Notes: a model not told the origin generated them from the sequence alone. Positions 32,040 to 41,203 are shown, counted from the first letter of the stretch. The stretch is DNA of 64,000 nucleotides from Paraburkholderia podalyriae (GCF_014397785.1 NZ_VZQQ01000018.1:62001-126000), one strand, 5' to 3'. Numbers and translations are program-made.

Positions 32040-32702
32040 CTACCAGCGCGCGCCGAACGCGGCACAGAGTTCTTCGATCGCGGCGGGGTGGAGCGGCGCG
32101 GGTCGCGGATTCGTCATCAGCCACAGGCGCGCGGTCTCCTCGAGCTCTTCGAGCACATACGACGCATGCGCGACCGAGCGGTCCCACACCACCGGCCCCA
32201 AACGTTCGAGCAACACCGCGCGCACCCGATCGGCCAGCGCAGCGATCTGCGCGGCCACTTGCGGATCGCCCGGGCGTCGATAGCGAATCAGCGGTACATG
32301 TCCTACTTTCATCACGTAGTACGGCGTGATCGGCGGCAACACGTCCGCTTCGCTCCACACGCCCGCGAGCGTCAACGCGACCAGATGGGTCGAATGGGTA
32401 TGGACGATGCCGCGCGCGTCGCCGTTGCGCGCATAGATGCCGCGATGCAGCGCGAGCGTTTTCGACGGCTTGCCGCCCGACACCGCGTGGCCATCCGCAT
32501 CGACCTTCGCGATGTCGGCCGGATCGAGGCGGCCGAGGCACGCGTCGGTCGGCGTGATCAGCCAGCCGTCGTCGAGCCGCGCGCTGATGTTGCCGGCGCT
32601 GCCGACGGTATAGCCGCGCTGATACAGACTCGCGCCGACCGCGCAGATTTCCTCGCGCACGCGCGCTTCGGTGGATGTATGAAGTGCCGGTGCGTCGCTC
32701 AT
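32040..32702 (-). CDS. otnC: 3-oxo-tetronate 4-phosphate decarboxylase (class II aldolase family)
   Basis: 220 residues of the class II aldolase/adducin family: GSAGNISARLDDGWLITPTDACLG, and the zinc-binding HTHSTHLVALTL plus a later His in VAHASYVLEELEETARL. OtnC decarboxylates 3-oxo-tetronate 4-phosphate to dihydroxyacetone phosphate and CO2. Its ATG overlaps the otnK stop by 4 bp (ATGA), so kinase and decarboxylase are translationally coupled. Confidence 0.88.
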   Translation of the reverse strand: MSDAPALHTSTEARVREEICAVGASLYQRGYTVGSAGNISARLDDGWLITPTDACLGRLDPADIAKVDADGHAVSGGKPSKTLALHRGIYARNGDARGIVHTHSTHLVALTLAGVWSEADVLPPITPYYVMKVGHVPLIRYRRPGDPQVAAQIAALADRVRAVLLERLGPVVWDRSVAHASYVLEELEETARLWLMTNPRPAPLHPAAIEELCAAFGARW

Positions 32703-34012
32703 TGCGCGGCTCCGTCGAGATGGCGCAGCGCCTTGTCGAAGAAGTCGGTCGTGCCGAAGTTGCCGGACTTCAGCGCGAGCGCGAGCGGCTCGGCGCCGGT
32801 CGTCGCCGTGGCCGGCACGCCCGGATCGATCTGCGCGCCGATGCGCAGCATGCGCACGTCGAGCGCCTGCACGACCGCGCCCGAGGTCTCGCCGCCCGCG
32901 ACGACGAACTTGCGCACGCCGCGTTCGCGCAGGCCGCGCGCAATCGACGCCAACGTCGTCTCCACCAGATGCCCGGCCTCGTTGACGCCGAGTTCGCGCT
33001 GCACGGCCTGCACTTGGTCGGCCGATGCGGTCGCATAGATCAGCACCGGCTCCGCGTGCGCGAAGCGCTGTTGTGCGAACGCGAGCGCCTCGCCGACGAC
33101 ATCCTCGCCACGCGCCGCCGCGAGCGGATCGATGCGAAACGCGGGCCGCGTCGCGCACCATGCGGCGACCTGCGCGTTGGTCGCTTTCGACGCACTGCCC
33201 GCGAGCACCGCCGACAAACCTCCGACACGCGGCAATTGCGCGGCATGGGTTTGCTCGCCGAGCAGAGCCGCGCGCCGAAAGTTGGCCGGCAAGCCGAGCG
33301 CGACGCCGGAGCCGCCGGTGATCAGCGCGAGATCCGCGCAGGCCGCGCCGAGCGTGTGCAGATCGGCGTCGGACACCGCGTCGGCAATCGCGATGCGCAC
33401 GCCGTCGGCGCGCAGCGCGGCGAATGCGGCGCGCGCGCCCGCGTCGCCTTGTGCGAGCGCGTCGTAACGCACGAGCCCGACCTTCGATTGAGTTTGGCGC
33501 CGCAGCACGCGCACGAGGTTCGCGTCGCGCATCGGCGTCAGCGGATGGTTTTCCATGCCCGACTCGTTGAGCAGCGCATCGCCGACGAACAGATGACCGC
33601 GAAAAATCGTGCGGCCGTTCTCGGGAAACGCGGGACACGCGATCGTGAACGACGCGCGCTCGGCGAACTCGGCGGACAGCGCGTTCAGCAACGCATCGGT
33701 CACTGGGCCGATGTTGCCTGCATCGGTCGAATCGAAGGTCGAGCAGTATTTGAAGAAGAATTGCCGGCAGCCTTGCGCGCGCAGCCAGGCCAGCGCGGCC
33801 AGCGATTGCGCGACCGCGTCGGCGGCGGCGATCGTGCGCGACTTCAGCGCAACGACGAGCGCGTCGGCGTCGAGCGCTTCGTCCGAGGTGGGCACGCCAA
33901 TCGTCTGCACGGTACGCATGCCACCGCGCACGAGCATGTTGGCGAGATCGGTGGCGCCGGTGAAATCGTCGGCGATGCAGCCGAGCAACGCGGGTTTCGT
34001 CTGAGCCGTCAT
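32699..34012 (-). CDS. otnK: 3-oxo-tetronate kinase (DUF1537, four-carbon acid sugar kinase)
   Basis: 437 residues of the DUF1537 kinase family: LGCIADDFTGATDLANMLVRGGMRTVQTIG at the N-terminus (substrate-binding Asp pair), FFKYCSTFDSTDAGNIGPVTDALL, and a C-terminal nucleotide domain with GLVVAGGETSGAVV-type glycine motif (VVAGGETSGAVVQAL). It phosphorylates 3-oxo-tetronate at O4 with ATP. 14 bp separate it from ltnD and 4 bp overlap joins it to otnC. The in-frame ORF extends further upstream over ltnD, but ATG 34012 is the family start. Confidence 0.88.
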   Translation of the reverse strand: MTAQTKPALLGCIADDFTGATDLANMLVRGGMRTVQTIGVPTSDEALDADALVVALKSRTIAAADAVAQSLAALAWLRAQGCRQFFFKYCSTFDSTDAGNIGPVTDALLNALSAEFAERASFTIACPAFPENGRTIFRGHLFVGDALLNESGMENHPLTPMRDANLVRVLRRQTQSKVGLVRYDALAQGDAGARAAFAALRADGVRIAIADAVSDADLHTLGAACADLALITGGSGVALGLPANFRRAALLGEQTHAAQLPRVGGLSAVLAGSASKATNAQVAAWCATRPAFRIDPLAAARGEDVVGEALAFAQQRFAHAEPVLIYATASADQVQAVQRELGVNEAGHLVETTLASIARGLRERGVRKFVVAGGETSGAVVQALDVRMLRIGAQIDPGVPATATTGAEPLALALKSGNFGTTDFFDKALRHLDGAAQ

Positions 34013-34026
34013 GACCCGCCCCTCGC

Positions 34027-34917
34027 CTATTGCTTCGCCGGCAATTCGATGCCGGGGAAAATCTTCACCACCGCCGAGTCGTCTTCGCCACCGTGGCCCG
34101 CCGTCGACGCCATCATGAACATCTGATGCGCTGCCGCCGACAGCGGCAGCGGAAATTTGGTGCGGCGCGCGGTATCGAGCACGAGGCCCAGGTCCTTCAC
34201 GAAAATATCGACCGCCGACAGCGGCGTGTAGTCGCCCGCGAGAATATGCGGCACACGATTCTCGAACATCCACGAATTGCCCGCGCTGTGCGTGATCACG
34301 TCGTACAGCGCGTCCGGGTCGACGCCTTCGCGAAGGCCGAGCGCGAGCGCCTCGGCGGCCGCCGCGATATGCACGCCGGCCAGCAGCTGATTGATGATCT
34401 TCACCTTCGAGCCGACGCCATGCGCGGCGCCGAGCCGATACACGTTGCCGGCGATCGCGGCGAGCACGTCCTCGCACGCGGCGTAAGCGGCCGTGGGACC
34501 GGACGTCATCATCGTCATTTCGCCCGACGCGGCGCGCGCCGCGCCACCCGACACCGGCGCATCGAGCATCAGCAGACCGGCCGCCTCGACGCGCTTGCCG
34601 AGATCGCTCGCGAATTCCGGCGCGACCGTGGCACACGCGATCACGACACCGCCCGGCTTCATCGCCGCGAGCGCGCCATGCTCGCCGAACAGTACGGCTT
34701 CGGTTTGCGCGGCATTCACGACCAGCGTGATCACGACCTCGCAATGCGCGCCGAGATCCGAGGGCGTCGCGCAGCCTAAGCCGCCTTCATCGACGAACGC
34801 CTGCAGCACGTCGCGCCGCAAGTCGCACGCGTGAACGCCAAAGCCCGCGCGCAACAGCGAGCGCGCGACGCCGAGCCCCATGGCCCCCAAACCTATGACA
34901 CCGACATTTCTCGACAT
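34027..34917 (-). CDS. ltnD: L-threonate dehydrogenase (beta-hydroxyacid dehydrogenase family)
   Basis: 296 residues of the 3-hydroxyisobutyrate dehydrogenase superfamily: GVIGLGAMGLGVARSLL (NAD binding), DAPVSGGAARAASGEMTMM, and the catalytic Lys in GSKVKIINQLLAG. The operon identifies it as LtnD, which oxidises L-threonate at C2 to 2-oxo-tetronate. It is the first enzyme gene after the gntR regulator, 45 bp away on the same strand. Confidence 0.87.
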   Translation of the reverse strand: MSRNVGVIGLGAMGLGVARSLLRAGFGVHACDLRRDVLQAFVDEGGLGCATPSDLGAHCEVVITLVVNAAQTEAVLFGEHGALAAMKPGGVVIACATVAPEFASDLGKRVEAAGLLMLDAPVSGGAARAASGEMTMMTSGPTAAYAACEDVLAAIAGNVYRLGAAHGVGSKVKIINQLLAGVHIAAAAEALALGLREGVDPDALYDVITHSAGNSWMFENRVPHILAGDYTPLSAVDIFVKDLGLVLDTARRTKFPLPLSAAAHQMFMMASTAGHGGEDDSAVVKIFPGIELPAKQ

Positions 34918-34962
34918 GCGTGACCTCTATGGATTGGTGCTGCATTCGTGGATTCACGCGCG

Positions 34963-35667
34963 TCAGACGATGCCCGCCTCGGCAAGTCGCCGCGCCGCGT
35001 TGTACAGATGCGTCTGCGCGGCATTGCGCGCCGCCATCGGATCGCCGGCACGAATCGCGGCGGCGATCGCCGCGTGCTCCTCGCGCACCTGCCGCGAGAA
35101 GTCCTCGCGCAGCGCCTCGTTGCGACGCGTAACGACCGTGCCCGCCTGGAGGTACTGATTGACGAACGTCAACGTCTTCAGGAAATAGGGATTGCCCGTC
35201 GCCGCCGCGATCGCGCGATGAAACGCGACGTCTTCGGCAACGCCGTCTTCGCCGTCGGCGACCGCCCGTTCGATGCGCGCGAGCGCGGCGTCGATCGCGG
35301 CCATGTCGGCATCGCTGCGGCGCATCGCGGCTTCCGACGCGACCTCGGCCTCGATCGCGCGGCGCAGCGCAAGGATGTGCACGACCGAGCCCGGTTCGAC
35401 GGCTTCCGCATAGTCGATCCGCAGCGGGCGGATCGCGCCGTGCCCGGCGACGAACACGCCACTACCCTGGCGCGGCTCGACCACCCCCTCGTTCTTCAGC
35501 CGCGACAGCGCCTCGCGAATCACCGTGCGGCTCACGCCGAACTGTTGCGAGAGCACGGCTTCGGTCGGCAGCCTGGCGCCGCGCGCGAAGGTGCCCTTGT
35601 CGATCTGCTTCAGCAGTTGCTGCGCGACGGCGTCGCTCAACGCGCGCGCGGGAATCTTGTCGAACAT
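34963..35667 (-). CDS. GntR/FadR-family regulator of the tetronate operon
   Basis: 234 residues: N-terminal winged helix (ALSDAVAQQLLKQIDKGTFARGARLPTEAVLSQQFGVSRTVIREALSRLKNEGVVEPRQGSGVFV) and an all-helical FCD effector domain with the usual metal/acid-binding Asp and His (EDVAFHRAIAAATGN). It heads the operon gntR-ltnD-otnK-otnC-otnI-denD and most likely represses it until a tetronate or oxo-tetronate binds. The ATG at 35667 starts the HTH closely; the in-frame ATG at 35748 would add 27 unconserved residues. Confidence 0.87.
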   Translation of the reverse strand: MFDKIPARALSDAVAQQLLKQIDKGTFARGARLPTEAVLSQQFGVSRTVIREALSRLKNEGVVEPRQGSGVFVAGHGAIRPLRIDYAEAVEPGSVVHILALRRAIEAEVASEAAMRRSDADMAAIDAALARIERAVADGEDGVAEDVAFHRAIAAATGNPYFLKTLTFVNQYLQAGTVVTRRNEALREDFSRQVREEHAAIAAAIRAGDPMAARNAAQTHLYNAARRLAEAGIV

Positions 35668-35911
35668 GGTGGATCGGTGGGATCGGATGCGGTGAAGTGA
35701 TCTGGTTATCGGGTCATCATACAAATTTGAACCGCGAATCGCATTCACGCAAACCCTGGGTTTTTTGAACGGATCGGCGTTATTTGGCGAAACAGAAGGC
35801 TTAAGCTATCGTCTCGCCTTTGCGCCGCCACGCAAAACGCGGCGCCGCATCGAAATCAACGCGCGTCGCACGTCCTTCGTGCGCACTTTTCCGACACCAC
35901 GATCAAGGTCC

Positions 35912-36736
35912 ATGAGCAAAGCCCTGCCGCCGTCTTCCGTCGCGCCCGCCAACGCCGAACCGCCCCCGGAGAAACCGGGCGACTCGTACGTGCAGTCGTT
36001 CGCGCGGGGCCTCGCGGTCATCCGCGCATTCGACGCGACGCGCCCCGAACAGACGCTCACCGACGTCGCCGCGGCGACCGGCCTCACGCGCGCCGGCGCG
36101 CGCCGGATCCTGCTCACGCTGCAAACGCTCGGCTACGTGGAAGCCGAGGGGCGCCTGTTCCGTCTGACGCCGAAGATTCTCGACCTCGGCTTCGCGTACC
36201 TGACCTCGATGCCGTTCTGGAATCTCGCCGAACCGGTGATGGAGAGCCTGTCGGCGCAGGTGCACGAAAGCTGCTCGGCGGCCGTGCTCGATCGCACCGA
36301 GATCGTCTACGTGCTGCGCGTGCCGACCCACAAGATCATGACGATCAACCTGTCGATCGGCAGCCGCCTGCCCGCGTACTGCACGTCGATGGGCCGCGTG
36401 CTGCTCGCCTCGCTCGACGACCAGACGCTCGACGCAACGCTGAACTCGTCGCCGCTCTACGCGCACACGCCGCGCACCGTCACCGACAAGGAAGAATTGA
36501 AGAGGTTGATCGAGCAGGTGCGACGCCAGGGGTGGGCGATTGTCGATCAGGAGCTCGAGGGCGGCTTGATTTCGCTGTCCGCGCCGATTCGCAATCGCCA
36601 GGGCCGTGTGATCGCCGCGATGAACATCAGCGGCAACGCGCAGCGCAATTCGGCCAAACAGATGGTGAAGGCGTTTCTGGAACCGCTGCAGCAAGCCGCG
36701 CAGACGGTCTCGGAGATGGTCGCGCGACGGGGCTGA
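35912..36736 (+). CDS. IclR-family regulator, PcaR/PobR group
   Basis: 274 residues. After a Pro-rich leader, SYVQSFARGLAVIRAFDATRPEQTLTDVAAATGLTRAGARRILLTLQTLGYVE is the IclR winged helix of the beta-ketoadipate group (PcaR/PcaU/PobR), and the effector domain contains LGFAYLTSMPFWNLAEP and RLPAYCTSMGRVLLA. Members activate pca or pob genes with beta-ketoadipate or 4-hydroxybenzoate as ligands. AAGG precedes the ATG at 35912. The neighbouring genes are not pca genes; the only one in the window is pcaF, 6 kb away, which carries a PcaR-like box. Confidence 0.82.
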   Translation: MSKALPPSSVAPANAEPPPEKPGDSYVQSFARGLAVIRAFDATRPEQTLTDVAAATGLTRAGARRILLTLQTLGYVEAEGRLFRLTPKILDLGFAYLTSMPFWNLAEPVMESLSAQVHESCSAAVLDRTEIVYVLRVPTHKIMTINLSIGSRLPAYCTSMGRVLLASLDDQTLDATLNSSPLYAHTPRTVTDKEELKRLIEQVRRQGWAIVDQELEGGLISLSAPIRNRQGRVIAAMNISGNAQRNSAKQMVKAFLEPLQQAAQTVSEMVARRG

Positions 36737-36780
36737 TGAAGTCGCGCACTGGCGCGCCCCGCGGCGTTCGTTCCAATCGC

Positions 36781-37971
36781 TCACCGCGCGAGGTAGCGCT
36801 CCACCAGCCGCGCCCAGAACGCCGCGCCGATCGGCAGGTTGCGGTCGTTGAAGTCGTAGTGCGGGTTGTGCACCATGCAGCCGTCCTCGCCGGCGCCATT
36901 GCCGATGCGCAGGAACGTGCCCGGCCGCTGCTGCAGCATGAACGCGAAGTCCTCGCTCCCCATCAGGATGTCGGTCTGCTCGACCACCTTGGCGTCGCCG
37001 ACCAGCTCGCGCGCGACCTGCACCGCGAAATCCGTTTCGGCGTCCGTATTGATGACGACCGGATACCCTTCGATGTACTCGACGTTCGCCGTGCCGCCAT
37101 AGCTCGCGGCCTGCGATTCGGCAAGCTCGATGATGCGCTTCTTCAGCAACGCGCGTACCTCGGGGCTGAACGAGCGCACGCTCAGTTCGAGCCGCGCGCT
37201 GCTCGAAATCACGTTGTTCGCGGTGCCCGCGTGCATCGAGCCGACCGTCACCACGGCCGGCTGCGACGGATCGACGTTGCGCGCGACGATCGTCTGCAGC
37301 GCCATCACGATGCTCGCGGCCACCACCACCGGGTCGACGGTCAGATGCGGACGCGCCGCATGACCGCCGATGCCTTCTATCGTGATGATCGCCTTGTCGC
37401 CCGCCGACATGAACGGCCCCTTGCGGAACAGCAGCACGCCCGGCTCCGCGCCCGGATGGTTGTGCAGGCCGAACACGGCGTCGCACGGGAAGCGCTCGAA
37501 CAGGCCGTCGTCGATCATCTTCAGCGCGCCGCTGTCGATGCCGCTCTCCTCGGCCGGCTGGAAATACAGATGCACGGTGCCCGAGAAATTGCGCGTGGCC
37601 GCGAGCCGTTGCGCGGCGCCGAGCAGGATCGTCGTATGGCCGTCGTGGCCGCACGCGTGCATCTTGCCGTGGGTGTCGCTCGCGTACGGCAGGCCGGTCT
37701 GCTCGATGATCGGCAGCGCGTCCATGTCCGCGCGAATGCCGATGCTGCGCTGACTGTCGCCCACTTTCAGCGTGCCGACCACGCCGGTCTTGCCGACCCC
37801 GCGCGTGACCTGCCAGCCCCATCGTTCGAGCTTGTCGGCGACGAGCGCCGCCGTTTGCACTTCTTCGTACGCGAGTTCGGGATGGTGATGAATGTGATGG
37901 CGAATCTCGCGCAGGCTCGCGGCGGCGGGCTCCAGATCGGACACTTCGGTCAAACGCGGGGTCTCGTTCAT
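36781..37971 (-). CDS. M20-family amidohydrolase (hippurate/IAA-amino-acid hydrolase type)
   Basis: 396 residues of peptidase family M20D: RADMDALPI, MHACGHDGHTTILLGAA with metal-binding Cys/His, FQPAEES with the catalytic Glu, and GSEDFAFMLQQRPG with the last metal ligand region. A dimerisation lid (about residues 190-300) includes GGHAARPHLTVDP. It cleaves N-acyl amino acids such as hippurate or auxin conjugates in the cytoplasm; the exact substrate is not readable. It is divergent from a LysR gene 111 bp away. Confidence 0.87.
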   Translation of the reverse strand: MNETPRLTEVSDLEPAAASLREIRHHIHHHPELAYEEVQTAALVADKLERWGWQVTRGVGKTGVVGTLKVGDSQRSIGIRADMDALPIIEQTGLPYASDTHGKMHACGHDGHTTILLGAAQRLAATRNFSGTVHLYFQPAEESGIDSGALKMIDDGLFERFPCDAVFGLHNHPGAEPGVLLFRKGPFMSAGDKAIITIEGIGGHAARPHLTVDPVVVAASIVMALQTIVARNVDPSQPAVVTVGSMHAGTANNVISSSARLELSVRSFSPEVRALLKKRIIELAESQAASYGGTANVEYIEGYPVVINTDAETDFAVQVARELVGDAKVVEQTDILMGSEDFAFMLQQRPGTFLRIGNGAGEDGCMVHNPHYDFNDRNLPIGAAFWARLVERYLAR

Positions 37972-38026
37972 AGTTGGTATGGCTCCAGTGAGTAGCCTCG
38001 CACTATAGCCACGCCGTCAGGTTCGA

Positions 38027-38066
38027 ATAAGATGCTATTTTTTTCACCCTGATTAACGCGTCTTAT
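38027..38066. promoter_or_regulatory. Inverted repeat between M20 hydrolase and LysR genes
   Basis: ATAAGATGC (38027-38035) and GCGTCTTAT (38058-38066) are inverted copies with one mismatch, separated by a T-rich 22-bp spacer. The position between divergent genes suits a LysR binding region. Confidence 0.4.
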
Positions 38067-38082
38067 ATTGGGGCCTACCCTT

Positions 38083-38991
38083 ATGAAGCTGCAGCAGTTG
38101 CAGGCCTTCGTCGTCGCCGCGCGTCAGCGCAGCCTGCGCGCCGCCGCGCGTGAGCTTGGCGTCACACAGCCGGCCGTCACGCATACGATTCGCGAGTTGG
38201 AGAGCGCGCTCAACGCGGAACTAATGGTGCGCAGTGTGCGCGGCATCGAGCTGACCGCGTGCGGGCTCGCGCTGTTGCCGCGCGCCGAGCAGTTGCTCGG
38301 TGACATACGCCGCACCGTCGAGGCCGTCGAGCAGGTGAAGGGGGAACTGGCCGGCAAGGTCAGCGTCGGCACGATGCCATCGCTCGCGCTGACGGTGCTG
38401 CCGCATGCGGTGTCGAGCTTCCGCGAGAAGATGCCGCTAGTCAACCTGCATCTGGAGGAAGTCACGGTGCCCGATGCGCTCGCGCGTTTGCGCAACGGCG
38501 CGCTCGATCTCGCGGCGATCCATCACGTGCAGGCATTGGACAGCGACCTGGTGCAGGTGCCGCTGTACTCGACGCAGTTCGTCGTCACGATGCGCGCCGG
38601 GCATCCGCTCGCGAACGTCACGCGTCTGTCCGAACTGCTCGACGCCGAGTGGATCGTCACGGTCGGCGCCGATCATTTCCCGCACAGCGTGATGATGGCG
38701 ATGTTCAGCGCGCACGGCCTGCCGGTGCCGAAGCGGCTGTTGCGCGCGCCGTCGTCGTTTGCGGTGACGCTCGGGCTGGTGTCGCAGACCGACGTGATCA
38801 GCTGCTTCACGCGGCCGCTCGCGCAGAAGGTCGCGCCGCTCGGCATTTGTGTCGCGCCGATCGAAGACGCGCTGCCGAACTACGATCTAAGCATCATCTC
38901 GCGACGCGATCTGCTGCCGACGCCGGCCGTGCAGCAGTTCGTCGCATGTTTGCGGCAGGTGACGCGGGAACGGATGGAGGCCGTGCAATAA
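38083..38991 (+). CDS. LysR-family transcriptional regulator
   Basis: 302 residues: MKLQQLQAFVVAARQRSLRAAARELGVTQPAVTHTIRELESALNAELMVRSVRGIELT is the LysR helix-turn-helix, followed by an effector domain with GKVSVGTMPSLALTVLPHAV. It belongs to the TsaR/GcvA-like group that often controls a divergent catabolic gene, here the M20 amidohydrolase. The ATG at 38083 starts at the conserved position; the ORF from 38068 adds five residues. It converges on phnN with 30 bp between stops. Confidence 0.86.
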   Translation: MKLQQLQAFVVAARQRSLRAAARELGVTQPAVTHTIRELESALNAELMVRSVRGIELTACGLALLPRAEQLLGDIRRTVEAVEQVKGELAGKVSVGTMPSLALTVLPHAVSSFREKMPLVNLHLEEVTVPDALARLRNGALDLAAIHHVQALDSDLVQVPLYSTQFVVTMRAGHPLANVTRLSELLDAEWIVTVGADHFPHSVMMAMFSAHGLPVPKRLLRAPSSFAVTLGLVSQTDVISCFTRPLAQKVAPLGICVAPIEDALPNYDLSIISRRDLLPTPAVQQFVACLRQVTRERMEAVQ

Positions 38992-39021
38992 GCCGCTTGC
39001 CCGGGTGAGCGTGCGCTTGCG

Positions 39022-39573
39022 CTATGGGCTCACGCGCTCCTTGAGCACTGTGATCAAAGCGTGACCCGCGTCTTCGAGCGCGCCGGAGTTGTCGATCGTC
39101 GTGCAGCGCACGCCGGCGGGCAATGCAAACGGCGCACGCCGCGCGAGTCGCGCCGCGACCTGTTCCGCCGATTCGCGCGCCCGCGCGCCGAGCCGCGCTT
39201 CGAGAATATCGGGCGCGGCGCTCACATGCACCACTTCCGCGCGTGGATAGCGCGCGAGCGCATGCTGCACGTACTGCCGCGAGCCGTTGACGACCACCGT
39301 GCAGCCGCGCGCGAGCCACGCATCGAGTTCGATACCGATGCCATAGCGCAGCGAATGGCTCGACCATTCGAGCGCGAACAGGCCGAGCAGCGAACGCGCG
39401 GCGAACTCCTCGACGCTCAGTGTGACGTGCACTTCCCCATTGCCGCTCGGCCGCGTGATGTAACGATGCGCGAACACGACCGGCTCGCCGGCAAGCCGCT
39501 TGCGCGCGAATTGCAGCAGCGAGTCCTTGCCCGCGCCCGACGGCCCCATCACATAGATCAAACGCCCAGTCAT
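39022..39573 (-). CDS. phnN: Ribose 1,5-bisphosphate phosphokinase
   Basis: 183 residues: P-loop GPSGAGKDSLL at residue 9, then HRYITRPSGNGEVHVTLSVEEF of the guanylate-kinase-like fold, and NGSRQYVQHALARYP. PhnN phosphorylates ribose 1,5-bisphosphate to PRPP, recycling the sugar released by the C-P lyase pathway. Its ATG overlaps the stop of the DUF1045 gene by 4 bp. It is the last gene of the phnF-DUF1045-phnN operon, divergent from phnGHIJKLM. Confidence 0.9.
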   Translation of the reverse strand: MTGRLIYVMGPSGAGKDSLLQFARKRLAGEPVVFAHRYITRPSGNGEVHVTLSVEEFAARSLLGLFALEWSSHSLRYGIGIELDAWLARGCTVVVNGSRQYVQHALARYPRAEVVHVSAAPDILEARLGARARESAEQVAARLARRAPFALPAGVRCTTIDNSGALEDAGHALITVLKERVSP

Positions 39574-40334
39574 TGGCTGCTCACCGCGCGTTGCTGCTTA
39601 TCGTTGCCATAGCCGCGTTGCGCGCCGTCGCTGAACGGCAGCGCCCGCCACAGAATGAACGGGTCGCCCGGCGCCGGCTCGACGAACAGCGCGGCCTGAT
39701 CGACCGCGAGCGGCCCAAGCGCGGGCGTGCGCTCACGCCACCAGGCGAGCAGCGTCGCGCGCTCGTCGGCATCGGCGAGCGAACTCGACAACGTCATGTG
39801 AAAACGGAACTCGTCGAACACGTACGGATAGCCCCATTGCAGCAGCAACGCACGTTGGCGCTCGCTAAGCGGCGCGGCGAGCCGGCGCTCGAGATCGGCC
39901 GCCGACGGATGCGCGCGCAGCCCGTCGAGCGATTGCAGCGCGTTCGACGCGAGTTCGCGAATGCGCGCCTCGCCATCTGCATTCGCGGGACGCATCGCGA
40001 CGAAGTCGCCCAGCATGGCCGCTTCCACCGGCAACGCGAACGCGTGCTGCGCGAGCGCCCACGCACGCGCGGCCGCGAGCACGTCGTGCTGCGTGACGCC
40101 GGCGCCGGGCCGGAACGGCGCGACCAGCGTGCCATGCCAGCCATAGCGGCGCGGCGCGTCGGTCAACGCGGCGAGCGGGCGCGTCAGTCCCGGCGGCTGC
40201 GGCTGCGCGCAGCGCTCGCCGCTGTGCGCATCACGGCCGAGCCATGTCGAGCCGGCCCGCCACCAAGCGGATTCACGCGACGGCGCGTAGTACAGCGCAA
40301 AGCGCGCTTCGGCACTCCATGCGGGGCCGCTCAC
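39570..40334 (-). CDS. DUF1045 phosphonate-metabolism protein (2H phosphoesterase-like)
   Basis: 254 residues. RFALYYAPSRESAWWRAGSTWLGRD opens the DUF1045 family, and two HxT-type motifs (YGWHGTLVAPF and FRFHMTLSSSL) are the signature of the 2H phosphoesterase fold. DUF1045 genes occur in C-P lyase operons lacking phnP, suggesting a cyclic ribose-phosphate phosphodiesterase role; PhnP is indeed absent here. The GTG at 40334 overlaps the phnF stop as GTGA; an ORF start at 40436 would lie inside phnF. Confidence 0.82.
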   Translation of the reverse strand: MSGPAWSAEARFALYYAPSRESAWWRAGSTWLGRDAHSGERCAQPQPPGLTRPLAALTDAPRRYGWHGTLVAPFRPGAGVTQHDVLAAARAWALAQHAFALPVEAAMLGDFVAMRPANADGEARIRELASNALQSLDGLRAHPSAADLERRLAAPLSERQRALLLQWGYPYVFDEFRFHMTLSSSLADADERATLLAWWRERTPALGPLAVDQAALFVEPAPGDPFILWRALPFSDGAQRGYGNDKQQRAVSSQ

Positions 40335-41089
40335 AGGTCGTGCTCCACGAGCAGTTGCACGCGGTCGGCCGCGAAATGCGTGAAGCCGTATTTGACCGGC
40401 GTGCCTTGCAGATCGACGTCGACGTTCTCGACCCACAGCACCGGCTGCTGACGGTTGATGTTGAGCCGCCGCGCGACCTCCGGCTCAGGCAGCACGCTGC
40501 CGATGCGGCTCCACTTGCGCAGATAATCGTCCACGCCGAATTCGGCCAGCGCCTTCGTCGTGCCACCGAGGCGTTGCACCACCTCCGGCAGATCCGGAAA
40601 ACGCGTGGCCGGATACCAGCTGCGCGCGAACGTGAGCGGCACGCCGTCGGACGCGTTCAGCGATTCGATGCGATACACGGCCGCGCCCGCGCGCAGACCC
40701 AACGCCTTCGCGACAGTGGGCTCGGCCTTAACACGCGCCGCCGACAGCATCGTGCCCGCGGGCGAGTGATGCTGCTGACGCAGGTTTTCGGTGAAGCGCG
40801 TACGGCGGCCGATCGAATAGTCGATCGCGCCGGGCTGCACGAACGTGCCGCGCCCCTGCTCGACGCTGACCAGGCCGAGCGCGGCGAGGCCGAGCATCGC
40901 GCGACGCACCGTGTGGCGGTTGACGTCGAAGCGCTTCGCCAGCTCGCCCTCGCTCGGCAGCCGCCCTTCTTCGCCGAACCCGCTCGCCGCGATCTCGGCG
41001 GCCAGGATCTGTTCGATCTGTCTCCAGACGGCCACGCCCGCGCCGCGTTCGAGCGTCGTGGCCGGCGCCGCGCTGTCGTTCGATGTCAT
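40331..41089 (-). CDS. phnF: PhnF, GntR/HutC-family regulator of phosphonate genes
   Basis: 252 residues: winged helix GVAVWRQIEQILAAEIAASGFGEEGRLPSEGELAKRFDVNRHTVRRAMLGL, then the UTRA ligand-binding domain (GRRTRFTENLRQQHHSPAGTMLSA, RIESLNASDGVPLTFARSW). PhnF represses C-P lyase genes. It lies divergent from phnG with a perfect 18-bp palindrome in the 180-bp gap. It is coupled by a 4-bp overlap to the DUF1045 gene. Confidence 0.9.
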   Translation of the reverse strand: MTSNDSAAPATTLERGAGVAVWRQIEQILAAEIAASGFGEEGRLPSEGELAKRFDVNRHTVRRAMLGLAALGLVSVEQGRGTFVQPGAIDYSIGRRTRFTENLRQQHHSPAGTMLSAARVKAEPTVAKALGLRAGAAVYRIESLNASDGVPLTFARSWYPATRFPDLPEVVQRLGGTTKALAEFGVDDYLRKWSRIGSVLPEPEVARRLNINRQQPVLWVENVDVDLQGTPVKYGFTHFAADRVQLLVEHDL

Positions 41090-41203
41090 GGTGCTGTCAT
41101 TCCCTTCGGTTCAAATGATCGCCATCACGTGCATTGTAGTGCGCGAGCCGTGATGGAAATATGAAACGTCAGCCTTGTACGACAGTCCAGACTTCTATGC
41201 TTA

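Noticed and set aside
36532..37995. A 487-residue plus-strand open frame across the M20 hydrolase
   Set aside because: It is an antisense shadow; the minus strand carries the metal-binding motifs of family M20.
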